In this document: piece by piece, positions 1 to 8,708 of the stretch
Layout of the letters: each line of letters begins with the position of its first letter
Position numbering within the stretch: position 1 is the first letter of the stretch
The notes under the pieces: model-generated
The model's database searches: none
Told to the model about the DNA's origin: nothing
Seen by the model: only the letters and a program-made list of their open reading frames with translations
DNA from: an uncultured Aquimarina sp.
GTDB lineage: Bacteria > Bacteroidota > Bacteroidia > Flavobacteriales > Flavobacteriaceae
NCBI GenBank assembly: GCA_937929895.1
Contig: CALFUO010000121.1
Location: forward strand, 1 to 37,999
DNA: 37,999 bases
Direction: 5' to 3'
Translations under genes and position numbers: made by a program

Positions 1-380
1 AAAAACTTTTCTACTGTTTTAGGGTACGAGGTAGCAATACGTTTCCCTTCTAAATCTTTTACAGAATTATAAGTCGCATCTTTCGGTACTGCCAAAGAAA
101 CTTTACATTTCGAGAAGTTCAACTTTTCTACAACTTCTATATCTTCTCCTTTTTCTACTAAAAGGTTCTCCCCTACAATGGCAATATCTACAACTCCATC
201 TCTTAGGTATTGAGGAATATCTCCGTTACGCAAAAACATCACTTCCATAGGGAAGTTTCTCGTATCTGCTTTCAATTGGTCTTTTCCATTATCAATGGAA
301 ATTCCACAATCTTTTAGAAGTTGTACTGAATCTTCGTTCAGTCTTCCCTTTTTTTGAATGGCAATTCTAATTTTTGTCAT
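1..380 (-). CDS. hisG: ATP phosphoribosyltransferase, N-terminal part (runs off window edge)
   Basis: Minus-strand translation MTKIRIAIQKKGRLNEDSVQLLKDCGISI...FLRNGDIPQYLRDGVVDIAIVGENLL is characteristic of HisG; preceded by a His-rich leader and terminator. Confidence 0.93.
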   Translation of the reverse strand, partial: MTKIRIAIQKKGRLNEDSVQLLKDCGISIDNGKDQLKADTRNFPMEVMFLRNGDIPQYLRDGVVDIAIVGENLLVEKGEDIEVVEKLNFSKCKVSLAVPKDATYNSVKDLEGKRIATSYPKTVEKF

Positions 381-420
381 CTGATTTAGTTTCCTTTTAA
401 AAGAATCTTATATTATTAAA

Positions 421-450
421 AAACCCGTTCGAGCTAGCTCAAACGGGTTT
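421..450 (-). terminator. Attenuator terminator hairpin upstream of hisG
   Basis: Minus strand AAACCCGTT-TGAGCTAGCTCG-AACGGGTTT followed by T-run (GGGTTTTTTAATA); lies between His-rich leader peptide and hisG ATG. Confidence 0.85.
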
Positions 451-489
451 TGGTGTATTATAAAATATGTACATACCAAAGTTTACCGC

Positions 490-537
490 TTAAGCGAATA
501 AATAGTAATGGTGATGATGTACACATGTAAATTTCAT
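490..537 (-). CDS. his operon leader peptide MKFTCVHHHHYYLFA*
   Basis: Minus-strand short ORF with four consecutive His codons (CAT CAT CAC CAT), stop at 490-492, upstream of the attenuator hairpin and hisG. Confidence 0.85.
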   Translation of the reverse strand: MKFTCVHHHHYYLFA

Positions 538-670
538 TTCTTGTTTATTTCCATGCAAAATAAAGAAAATATATCGGCTTATTCAAGCGATTCATTCACC
601 TAAATTTTTAAAAATATGTTATTCCTCAATTTTATCTTATTTTAGAGCAAACTACTTAAACAACAACATT

Positions 671-1321
671 ATGAAAAGGCTAGGCTTAACAGTAGCCACG
701 TTCTTAATATGGGGGGTAATTGCGAGTACTTACTATGTCTGTGTTGTCCGTGGGCTTTGTGCATCAGAAACACCTATCTATAAAGAGGTTAAACAACAAA
801 CACCAACCTATGTTACCCCTGCAAATGTAAAATCTCCTGATGATTTTATAGTTAAAAAAGACACTCTTTCGAAGAAAGAGACTATAAAAACTACTATAGT
901 AGCGATTACTAAAGAGTCAATAATAGATTCTTTAACACAAAAAGGGTTAGAAATTAGATACCAAAATCAAATCGTAAAATCTTACCCGTTAAACTTTAGA
1001 ATTTATAAAGCCAATACGCTTGTACGTATTCCCTTAATGCTAAGTGATTATGGAACTGTTTTAAAAGATATAATGCGTAAAAACAATGTTGCTTTGACAA
1101 TTATAGGATACTATAATGAAACGGAAGATTCTATTGTTGGTAAGCAAAGAGCAAAACATATCGAAAAATTATTACATTCTGCTTCTTTTCCTAAAGAATA
1201 CGTTTCTATAAAATCGCAAGAAGCGAAATTTCAATTTGACAACTATATTTTTAAAGGAGGAATTGATTTTGAATTTACTCCTACCGATAGCATTATCGTA
1301 TTTCAAAAACCAAAAAGATAA
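671..1321 (+). CDS. Hypothetical protein with N-terminal TM/signal segment and possible OmpA-C-like region
   Basis: 216-aa ORF; C-terminal 'TIIGYYNETEDSIVGKQRAKHIEKLL' resembles OmpA-family peptidoglycan-binding repeats (weak). Confidence 0.6.
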   Translation: MKRLGLTVATFLIWGVIASTYYVCVVRGLCASETPIYKEVKQQTPTYVTPANVKSPDDFIVKKDTLSKKETIKTTIVAITKESIIDSLTQKGLEIRYQNQIVKSYPLNFRIYKANTLVRIPLMLSDYGTVLKDIMRKNNVALTIIGYYNETEDSIVGKQRAKHIEKLLHSASFPKEYVSIKSQEAKFQFDNYIFKGGIDFEFTPTDSIIVFQKPKR

Positions 1322-1341
1322 ACTTACTAGCAAATCATATT

Positions 1342-1650
1342 ATGTTTACTGAATTTATACCAAGTGACCGCCCCGTAGCTTTTCTGGAAATAGGAATCAT
1401 TCTCTTAATCACTTTTATTCTAGGTTTTTTATGCGGTAGAATTATACTAGCTAAAGTAAACCGCACAGTTAAATCTAACCCAGATACAAAAACAGATTTC
1501 GAAGAGAGAGATATTATCTCTGAACCCACTACGATAAGAGCCACACTAACCAGAGAGCGAGGAGGTAATCTTGTCGAACAACAAAAAGTTATTGCTATTC
1601 CCGAAGAAGAAGAAATTTCTAAAAAACAAGATACTGAGGAAGAAGAATAA
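1342..1650 (+). CDS. Small hypothetical membrane protein
   Basis: 102-aa ORF with one TM helix and acidic C-terminus; same strand and close to flanking genes. Confidence 0.6.
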   Translation: MFTEFIPSDRPVAFLEIGIILLITFILGFLCGRIILAKVNRTVKSNPDTKTDFEERDIISEPTTIRATLTRERGGNLVEQQKVIAIPEEEEISKKQDTEEEE

Positions 1651-1708
1651 TTAATTTAGAAATTAAGAAGTCTTAATTTCTTGAACTATATAACAACTAT
1701 TACTAAAC

Positions 1709-2896
1709 ATGTCTCAAAACAAATCTACATACTATCAACAATTCACAATCATCGCCATATTATTTGCTATTTTTGGCTTTGTCACTTGGTTAAACGGGAT
1801 TTTAATTCCTTTTCTCAAAAAAGCTTGTGAACTTACCGATCAGCAAGCATTCTATGTCACTACTGCTTTCTTCGCTTCTTATTTTTTCTTAGCACTCCCC
1901 TCTTCTTGGATTCTTAATAAACTGGGGACTAAAAAGGGAATGGCTGTAGGTTTAATTATAATGGCCGTGGGATGTGTGGTCTTTATTTCTGCCGCAGGAT
2001 CTCGAACTTTTGAATTGTTTTTAACAGGACTATTTATTGTTGGTATGGGATTAGCGCTACTGCAAACTGCTGCAAACCCGTATGTAAGTATCATTGGTCC
2101 GATTGAATCTGCAGCAAAACGCATTAGTTTTATGGGACTTGCTAATAAATTTGCAGGAATCTTAGCCAATGCTTTATTCGGGAGTATCTTATTGAAAAAC
2201 GCAACCGAAATTCAAGAAAAAATAGACGCTGCAAATACAACTGAAAAGAAGCTATTATTAAATGATCTTGCTAGTCGTGTAGAAACCCCTTACTGGATTC
2301 TTACCGTTATTTTAGTGGTAGTTGCTATTGTAATTTATCTATCGAAACTGCCGGATATTAAAGAAGAAGCAAGTGACTCTGATGGTGGAGAAACTTATTT
2401 AACCCAAGGAAAAACTTCTATCCTTCAATTTCCACATGTAATTTTAGGGGCTATTGCCATTTTCGGGCTAGTTGGACTTATTTTGGGATACTTAGTTACG
2501 ATTGCTATTGTCCCAAAGTATATTTCTCAAGAACGCTGGTTAACGATTTGTACTTTCTTAGGCATTGCATTAACCATAGTTTCTTACATAGCGACAGAAA
2601 AAATAGCGGTAGGAGCTCTGGCAGCCTTAGGTTTTGCTAACGCTGTAATGTGGCCTGCTATCTTTCCTCTTGGAATTAGAGATATTGGTAAATTCTCGAA
2701 TACAGGTTCGGCTCTATTAATAATGGGGATTGTTGGTGGTGCATTAATCCCACCATTCTATGGGTGGCTATACAAAGAAGGGAATCTTTTGGGCTTCGAC
2801 TTTCGCTCGGCATTCTTATTCGTAATGTTAATTTGCTATCTATATATTCTATGGTTTTCTAAAAAAGGGTATCAAATCGGGTTTCCAAAAAAGTAA
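1709..2896 (+). CDS. Sugar MFS transporter (FucP/GluP-like)
   Basis: 395-aa multi-TM protein with 'FVTWLNGILIPFLKKACELTDQQAFYVTTAFFASYF' and 'LLQTAANPYVSIIG' motifs of the fucose/glucose-galactose MFS family. Confidence 0.88.
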   Translation: MSQNKSTYYQQFTIIAILFAIFGFVTWLNGILIPFLKKACELTDQQAFYVTTAFFASYFFLALPSSWILNKLGTKKGMAVGLIIMAVGCVVFISAAGSRTFELFLTGLFIVGMGLALLQTAANPYVSIIGPIESAAKRISFMGLANKFAGILANALFGSILLKNATEIQEKIDAANTTEKKLLLNDLASRVETPYWILTVILVVVAIVIYLSKLPDIKEEASDSDGGETYLTQGKTSILQFPHVILGAIAIFGLVGLILGYLVTIAIVPKYISQERWLTICTFLGIALTIVSYIATEKIAVGALAALGFANAVMWPAIFPLGIRDIGKFSNTGSALLIMGIVGGALIPPFYGWLYKEGNLLGFDFRSAFLFVMLICYLYILWFSKKGYQIGFPKK

Positions 2897-3126
2897 TACA
2901 ACACTCGAGAAAACAGCCTTAAAATTGATCTCATAAAAGTATTGCACCATCTTACCATGAAAAATTAAACTACGTAGCTGCTCGTTGGGATACGACATAT
3001 TAAAAAATATGACAAATTGTTTTTTTCACTAAAACCAAATAGTTAGCATACATTCCCTACATCTACTGATTAATTCATTAAGCTAAAGAAAGTCACAAAA
3101 ACAATCTAAACGTTAGTGTAAATTGA

Positions 3127-3134
3127 TAAATTTG
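3127..3134 (+). promoter_or_regulatory. Bacteroidota -7 box TAAATTTG (TAnnTTTG)
   Basis: Exact match to TAnnTTTG about 70 nt upstream of the RidA-like ORF; no -33 element convincingly identified. Confidence 0.4.
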
Positions 3135-3201
3135 ACTACAATAATTAACTAAATATCAGTAATAAAATTCAGGTATAGTCGAAATTGAAACTATAATAAT
3201 C

Positions 3202-3717
3202 ATGAAAAAAACACTACAGTCATCACTCTTTTTAACACTAATTTTGGTGAGTTGCATAAATAGAAAAGATGAAAATGTCAACAGCTTCGATAATATTAAC
3301 TCAAACATTCAACAAACAAATACTAAAGTTAATTTAAAAAAACAGCCCCCTATATTTACACCCTCTGAACCTTCTCTTCCTTTTTCAAATGCTGTACAGG
3401 TTGGAGATATCCTATTCCTTTCTGGTGAGATAGGGATCGCAGAGGATGGAACTGGGCTTGTTCAGGGTGGTATTATACCTGAAACTAACCGTATATTCGA
3501 AAGAATTAAGGCTACGCTTGCTCATCATGAACTTGGTCTAGAAAATATTTTCAAATGTACTGTGATGCTAACTGATATGTCTGAATGGCAAACATTTAAT
3601 GAGATATATTCTGGCTATTTTAAACCGAGTAATTACCCAACACGTTCTGCAATGGGAGTTAACGGTCTAGCACTTGGTGCTCGAGTAGAGATCGAATGCT
3701 GGGCTTATAAGCCTTAA
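3202..3717 (+). CDS. RidA (YjgF/YER057c/UK114) family protein with lipoprotein-like signal peptide
   Basis: 'PFSNAVQVGDILFLSGEIG...GGIIPETNRIFERIKATLAHHELGLENIFKCTVMLTDMSEWQTFNEIYSGYF...PTRSAMGVNGLALGARVEIECWA' RidA signature; N-term MKKTLQSSLFLTLILVSC. Confidence 0.9.
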   Translation: MKKTLQSSLFLTLILVSCINRKDENVNSFDNINSNIQQTNTKVNLKKQPPIFTPSEPSLPFSNAVQVGDILFLSGEIGIAEDGTGLVQGGIIPETNRIFERIKATLAHHELGLENIFKCTVMLTDMSEWQTFNEIYSGYFKPSNYPTRSAMGVNGLALGARVEIECWAYKP

Positions 3718-3762
3718 CAGAATTAGTAGTAGTATAGTAACAATAAAAAAGCTGTAAAAAAA

Positions 3763-3793
3763 GTAAGGTAGCGACTTAAAGTTACTACCTTAC
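3763..3793 (-). terminator. Rho-independent terminator of the DUF4494 gene
   Basis: GTAAGGTAG...CTACCTTAC 9-bp stem with additional inner pairing; T-run on the minus strand at 3755-3762. Confidence 0.75.
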
Positions 3794-3845
3794 CTATAAT
3801 ATATTAGTTTTTGTAACGATTATTCAGGACGTCACAAATACTCCA

Positions 3846-4349
3846 TTAGGCTTCCGCAGTTTCCGTTTCTGTTTCTTCTTCTTTAGGTAACACATTGAAT
3901 TTTTCTAATTGTTCTTCCTCTCCTGTAAAATAAGGAAAAACCTCTAGAATAGGAGACTCTGCTATAGATGGAATTGAAAAATCTCCTAAAGTATCTTTCA
4001 TAGCCTCGTTCGTATTATCAAAAGCTTCCTTAACATCTCCTGCTTGTACTAAAAAGTAAATATTAGTTTTTCGCTCTTTTCCACTCTCTTCGTCAACTGC
4101 GATTAGTGCTATTTTTGACTTATACCAACGATCTCCACTTTCGAAAGTATATACCTCGGAAATATTAGAAACCTTAATATTGGTAATTTTAAAAGCTTCT
4201 TCTGTGTAAGCTTTCATTTCTTCAGTGATACGTGCTTCTGCTTCAGAATATGAAACCGCATCTAACAAGTACGTTTCAGTAACAGGCTTCTGCTCTCCTG
4301 TTTCGAAAGTCTTTGTGTATTTTACTTTGCATTCGTACCAAATTACCAT
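3846..4349 (-). CDS. DUF4494 domain-containing protein
   Basis: MVIWYECKVKYTKTFETGEQKPVTETYLLDAVSYSEAEARITEEM... matches the DUF4494 family by recognition. Confidence 0.85.
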   Translation of the reverse strand: MVIWYECKVKYTKTFETGEQKPVTETYLLDAVSYSEAEARITEEMKAYTEEAFKITNIKVSNISEVYTFESGDRWYKSKIALIAVDEESGKERKTNIYFLVQAGDVKEAFDNTNEAMKDTLGDFSIPSIAESPILEVFPYFTGEEEQLEKFNVLPKEEETETETAEA

Positions 4350-4439
4350 AATTCTTTTTTTTTAAGAGGATGGCAAATATAGTTTTATGAAGGATATAGT
4401 TTTGAATAAATTTTATTGAAATATTCACAATAATCGTCT

Positions 4440-4685
4440 CTATATCCTATCTACGGTAATAACCCGATAAGTATTCGAGTCAATAGTAACCCTAATTCTA
4501 TCTTCTAAATTGCAGATATAATAATTTTTACCTTTTATGAGAATATTTTCTATAGTGGTTTTTTCTATTAAAACCCGAATCATAGATTCAATTTCTACAT
4601 TAGAGAATTGTAATTGTAATTTTTTGTTTATTCTTTCATAAACAAGTTCTGTATAAGCCAATCGAGTTAAAATTATTTCTTTCAT
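4440..4685 (-). CDS. Small protein, DUF3781-like
   Basis: 81 aa; 'YTELVYERINKKL...KGKNYYICNLEDRIRVTIDSNTYRVITVDRI' resembles DUF3781 proteins. Confidence 0.6.
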   Translation of the reverse strand: MKEIILTRLAYTELVYERINKKLQLQFSNVEIESMIRVLIEKTTIENILIKGKNYYICNLEDRIRVTIDSNTYRVITVDRI

Positions 4686-4737
4686 AAACGCACCTATTAC
4701 AATCTAACATAGAAAACCTAAGGTCTTCTCATAAAGA

Positions 4738-4768
4738 AACCCCGAAACGTTTGTTACATAACGGGGTT
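4738..4768 (-). terminator. Terminator of the 4804-5886 gene
   Basis: AACCCCG...CGGGGTT stem; minus strand continues GGGGTTTCTTTAT. Confidence 0.65.
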
Positions 4769-4803
4769 AATTATTAGATTGTTTTATTTAGAGTTACTGT
4801 AAA

Positions 4804-5886
4804 CTATCGCTTTTTAAATATCGCTTTCACTCCTTCTTCTTGATTATTCAAGATCAATTCTCCGTTTACAACTTCTACTTTTATTCCTTCGAAGTATAAC
4901 TCTCCTTCTGGGTATACATTTTCTTCTCCCGTTAGAAGATTTATGTCTTTAAAATCTATTAGTGTTAATGTTTGATTATCTTCATTATAAGCCCAATTAC
5001 CAAAGAATTTATCATTACTATTTGTGCTTGTATCTTCGTAAATAGCTTTACATTCAGCGACACTCGCATTATAGTCTAATTCTTTTTCTTCATCTTTAAA
5101 CTCTTCTTCATAAGAACCTGTATCGAATAAATTCAAATACCAAATTGATGAAATCTCTTGACTATATTCTGCTTCAAAACTAGTTCCATTTTCGCATGTA
5201 ATTAAAGTAATATCGTTGTCTAAATCACCTTCTGATCTATCAAATACCCATTGACCTACTATAGTATTAAGCCCTCCCCAAGCTTCAACAATTATACATT
5301 GTTCTATAACCTGACTAATGTTATTCTCAGAATCATAAATACAAATGAAAAAACAGAATCTACCAGGAGGCATTTCATCAGTAAAATCTACATTTATCTC
5401 GTACGAATCATCATCATCTAAAGATTTTGAACCTAAAGATTTCCTTTTAGAAAATGAAGATCTTAAAACTTTATTCCCAACACTCGGGTCTTCAGCTGGT
5501 ACTGCATTTGAAAATACTGGCACATCGAAGTAACTATTAACTGGGTTTTTATCGGCATCTGCTAATTGAATATAAGCACCTGCAATATCAGCATCACTAT
5601 CAAATACAATATTAAAGCCAGTACCTTGAAAAGCTTCTGTTTTAGTACTATCAAGATTAAATTCAATATCACTATTAGGAGTAGGAGGCACTCCCTCATT
5701 TGTAGTTGCTCCTGCAATAGAAATTTCATTTTCTAAGGTAGAGATTGGGATAGCATTAAGTTCTACTGGATTTCTTTCCAGTTTTACATCTCCTCCTCCC
5801 CCTTCATTATTGGAATCATCATCTCCACTACATGCTGTAATTCCAATTACAGCCATAGTCATAATAAGGTTTTTTAAAATTTTCAT
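4804..5886 (-). CDS. Lipoprotein, hypothetical (possibly lipocalin-like C-terminal region)
   Basis: 360 aa; MKILKNLIMTMAVIGITACSGDDDSNNEGGGG lipobox/LES-type signal; C-term 'VGQWVFDRSEGDLDN...' pattern. Confidence 0.7.
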   Translation of the reverse strand: MKILKNLIMTMAVIGITACSGDDDSNNEGGGGDVKLERNPVELNAIPISTLENEISIAGATTNEGVPPTPNSDIEFNLDSTKTEAFQGTGFNIVFDSDADIAGAYIQLADADKNPVNSYFDVPVFSNAVPAEDPSVGNKVLRSSFSKRKSLGSKSLDDDDSYEINVDFTDEMPPGRFCFFICIYDSENNISQVIEQCIIVEAWGGLNTIVGQWVFDRSEGDLDNDITLITCENGTSFEAEYSQEISSIWYLNLFDTGSYEEEFKDEEKELDYNASVAECKAIYEDTSTNSNDKFFGNWAYNEDNQTLTLIDFKDINLLTGEENVYPEGELYFEGIKVEVVNGELILNNQEEGVKAIFKKR

Positions 5887-6085
5887 TTATTAGATTTTGG
5901 TTAGGTTTAAAAATAGCAAAAAAACTCTTCAGATATAAACAATTAAAAATATTAACTTTTCATTTCATTATTAGGGAATTTCTAAAAATTGATATTCCTA
6001 CTATAATTCAGGTTTGTATCTTTTTTTCAACTTATAGCAGTAAGTTAATTGCAACCTAACATTCTCATATAATTTTATCCATAGT

Positions 6086-6247
6086 CTACCTACATCTATT
6101 GAAGCAAATAACTTATTTGATATTTACCCAGATAAAAATAGAGAAGCTGGTATTTATAAAGATCAGTTTGTATTCTTCCGAAAAACGTCACAGTTTGGCT
6201 ATACTGGTCCTTTTTTATTTACTAGACTTAATGTTAGCTTATCGTTT
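6086..6247 (+). pseudogene. C-terminal remnant of a TonB-dependent receptor
   Basis: Frame reads ...SIEANNLFDIYPDKNREAGIYKDQFVFFRKTSQFGYTGPFLFTRLNVSL, a typical TBDR C-terminal beta-strand tail; no receptor body upstream. Confidence 0.75.
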
Positions 6248-6270
6248 TCTTCTATACTAAATAGTTGTTT

Positions 6271-6301
6271 GCAAAAGAGATGTCAAAGGCATCTCTTTTG
6301 C
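6271..6301 (+). terminator. Strong hairpin, probable terminator left from the lost TBDR gene
   Basis: GCAAAAGAGATG-TCAAAGG-CATCTCTTTTGC perfect 12-bp stem, 7-nt loop. Confidence 0.7.
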
Positions 6302-6333
6302 CATTTATATCTAATTAATTTAAGGTCTTTTCC

Positions 6334-6341
6334 TATTTTTG
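6334..6341 (+). promoter_or_regulatory. -7 box TATTTTTG (TAnnTTTG) for rpe
   Basis: Exact TAnnTTTG match 18 nt upstream of the rpe ATG; -33 box not clear. Confidence 0.4.
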
Positions 6342-6358
6342 ATCCTAAAACAAAAAAC

Positions 6359-7012
6359 ATGTCTACACATTTAATAGCACCCTCAGTACTTGCTGCAGAT
6401 TTTGGAAACTTACAACGCGATATCGAAATGATTAATGAGAGTGATGCAGATTGGTTTCACATCGATGTTATGGACGGAATGTTCGTTCCTAATATTTCTT
6501 TTGGAATGCCAGTTCTAGAATCAATTCAAAAGCATGCTAAGAAATTACTAGATGTACATTTAATGATAGAACAACCTGATCGTTATATCGAAACATTTGT
6601 AAAGTTAGGTGCAAAGTTAATTACTGTACACTACGAAGCTTGTCCTCATTTACACCGATCGATTCAATTAATTAAATCTTTTGGCATTAAGGCCGGGGTA
6701 GCATTAAACCCGCATACACCAGTTCATGTATTAAATGAAGTAATCGGAGATATCGACTTAGCTCTAATTATGAGTGTAAACCCTGGTTTCGGTGGTCAAT
6801 CTTTCATCGAAAATACTTATGATAAAGTGAGTACACTTCGTAAAATGGCAAATACTAAAAATCTCGATTTGTTAATCGAAATTGATGGAGGGGTATCTAA
6901 TAAAAATGCTAAAGCGCTTACCGATGCAGGTGCAAATGTATTAGTTGCTGGTAGCTATATTTTTGGTAATAAAAATCCTAAACAAGCGATTATTGACATC
7001 AAGAATTTTTAA
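6359..7012 (+). CDS. rpe: Ribulose-phosphate 3-epimerase
   Basis: MSTHLIAPSVLAADFGNLQRDIEMIN...DWFHIDVMDGMFVPNISFG...MSVNPGFGGQSF...EIDGGVSNKNA. The track start at 6269 (TTG) lies in the upstream hairpin; the ATG at 6359 is the natural start. Confidence 0.96.
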   Translation: MSTHLIAPSVLAADFGNLQRDIEMINESDADWFHIDVMDGMFVPNISFGMPVLESIQKHAKKLLDVHLMIEQPDRYIETFVKLGAKLITVHYEACPHLHRSIQLIKSFGIKAGVALNPHTPVHVLNEVIGDIDLALIMSVNPGFGGQSFIENTYDKVSTLRKMANTKNLDLLIEIDGGVSNKNAKALTDAGANVLVAGSYIFGNKNPKQAIIDIKNF

Positions 7013-7040
7013 AACTCTAAAAAACAGTTTTTTATATATT

Positions 7041-7076
7041 AAAACCGTATATTTCTTAAGGATTTTATACGGTTTT
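7041..7076 (+). terminator. rpe terminator
   Basis: AAAACCGTATA...TATACGGTTTT stem followed by T-rich sequence. Confidence 0.75.
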
Positions 7077-7277
7077 GTTATACTATAAAATCACCTTTTA
7101 ATTACATTAAACGAAAAATCATACATTGAATACGAGTTTCGATTATGTATATATCAACAAAAAACCTTTTTTCTTAATATTATTTCAAAAATTACCTTAT
7201 AAGCAAAAAACATTCAACAAAACTGTTAAAAAAATTATTTAAGCCTTAGATTTATATAGAATAATTAATAGTTACAT

Positions 7278-8708
7278 ATGTATATATTACATGTATCTGC
7301 GGAATGTTTCCCAATCGCCAAAGTAGGTGGATTAGCAGATGTTGTAGGGGCACTACCTAAGTATCAAGAAGCTGCAGGCTTTACATCGAAAGTAATTATG
7401 CCTTTTTACGAAAAGAAATTCGTAACTCAGTATGACCCTAAAACTTACACTAAAGGAAACCTATTATTAGGTTTAGAACAATACTACTACGAAGTTCTAG
7501 AATATGATAAGAAAATTTTAGGTTTTGAATTATTCTTAGTTAAAATTTTTGGACTTACTGACAAAGAAGAGGTTTATGGTTATCATTATGACGTAGAACG
7601 CTTTACTGCTTTTCAAAAAGTGGTTGCCGATTTTATATTAGAACAAAAGGTTAAACCAGAAATTATACATTGTCACGATCATCATACAGGTTTGGTTCCT
7701 TTCTTTACTGCGAACTGTTACAAATATCAAGCATTAAAAGACATCCCAACCATATTAACCATACATAATGGACAATACCAAGGAAATTTTGGATTCGATA
7801 AGATGAATTACCTTCCGGAATTCGAAGCTAATAAAAAAGGAATACTAGATTGGAATGGACAAATTAATCCTTTAGCTGTAGGAATAAAATCGGCTTGGAA
7901 AATTACTACCGTTTCAACCAGTTATCTCGAAGAGCTTCAAGAAAAAGCAAATGGTCTCGAAGGACTATTAAAGCAAGAAAAAGAAAAATCTATAGGTATC
8001 CTAAATGGTATCGATGATAAACTTTGGAATCCTAAAACTGATAAATACCTAAAAGCAAATTTTAATTCTAAAAAACTAACTGAACGAAATAAAAACAAGG
8101 AATACCTTTGTAAAACATACGGTTTCGATCCTGCATTACCTTTAATTAGCTTTATAGGCCGTTTTGTACACGAAAAAGGCTCGGACCTATTAGCCGAAAC
8201 GATTAATTATGTTTTTAAAGAACTTGGGCTGGATGTCAATATATTTATTCTAGGGAGTGGAGATAAACAAACAGAAAATAGCTTAAACGAAATAAAAGAT
8301 ACATTTTCTGGAAAGTATAATAACTATATCGGTTACAACGAAGAACTTGCTCATATTGTTTATGGGGGAAGTGACTTTCTATTAATGCCATCTAGAGTCG
8401 AACCTTGTGGACTAAACCAAATGTATGCTTTGCGATATGGAACAATTCCTATCGTTAGTAAAGTAGGCGGATTAATCGACACTATTACTGATTTCGATAC
8501 CAACGAAAATGGTAATGGAATTGTGTGTTTCGACATTAATGTTCACGAAATAGGTTTTGCCATAAAGCGTGCCGTAGATGTATATCAAAATACCGAATTT
8601 TTCGACCGTAAAAGAGCTGAAATTATGGACATCAATAACGGGTGGAAAAAATCAGCCAAGGAATATATAAAAATGTATCAATCATTAACTCTAAAACTAA
8701 AATCCTAG
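7278..8708 (+). CDS. glgA: Glycogen/starch synthase
   Basis: MYILHVSAECFPIAKVGGLADVVGALPKYQ... KVGGL motif; GT5 C-terminal 'PSRVEPCGLNQMYALRYGTIPIVSKVGGLIDTI'. Confidence 0.95.
   Translation: MYILHVSAECFPIAKVGGLADVVGALPKYQEAAGFTSKVIMPFYEKKFVTQYDPKTYTKGNLLLGLEQYYYEVLEYDKKILGFELFLVKIFGLTDKEEVYGYHYDVERFTAFQKVVADFILEQKVKPEIIHCHDHHTGLVPFFTANCYKYQALKDIPTILTIHNGQYQGNFGFDKMNYLPEFEANKKGILDWNGQINPLAVGIKSAWKITTVSTSYLEELQEKANGLEGLLKQEKEKSIGILNGIDDKLWNPKTDKYLKANFNSKKLTERNKNKEYLCKTYGFDPALPLISFIGRFVHEKGSDLLAETINYVFKELGLDVNIFILGSGDKQTENSLNEIKDTFSGKYNNYIGYNEELAHIVYGGSDFLLMPSRVEPCGLNQMYALRYGTIPIVSKVGGLIDTITDFDTNENGNGIVCFDINVHEIGFAIKRAVDVYQNTEFFDRKRAEIMDINNGWKKSAKEYIKMYQSLTLKLKS

Noticed and set aside
508-519. 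CATCATCACCAT could look like a cloned His-tag
   Set aside because: It is inside a leader peptide followed by an attenuator and hisG, which explains the His run naturally.
1879-2169. 96-aa antisense ORF in the track
   Set aside because: Mirror of the MFS transporter coding sequence.
2930-3000. Short open stretch SHKSIAPSYHEKLNYVAARWDTTY* that looks protein-like
   Set aside because: Only about 24 codons with no start and no family I recognise; insufficient support for a gene remnant.
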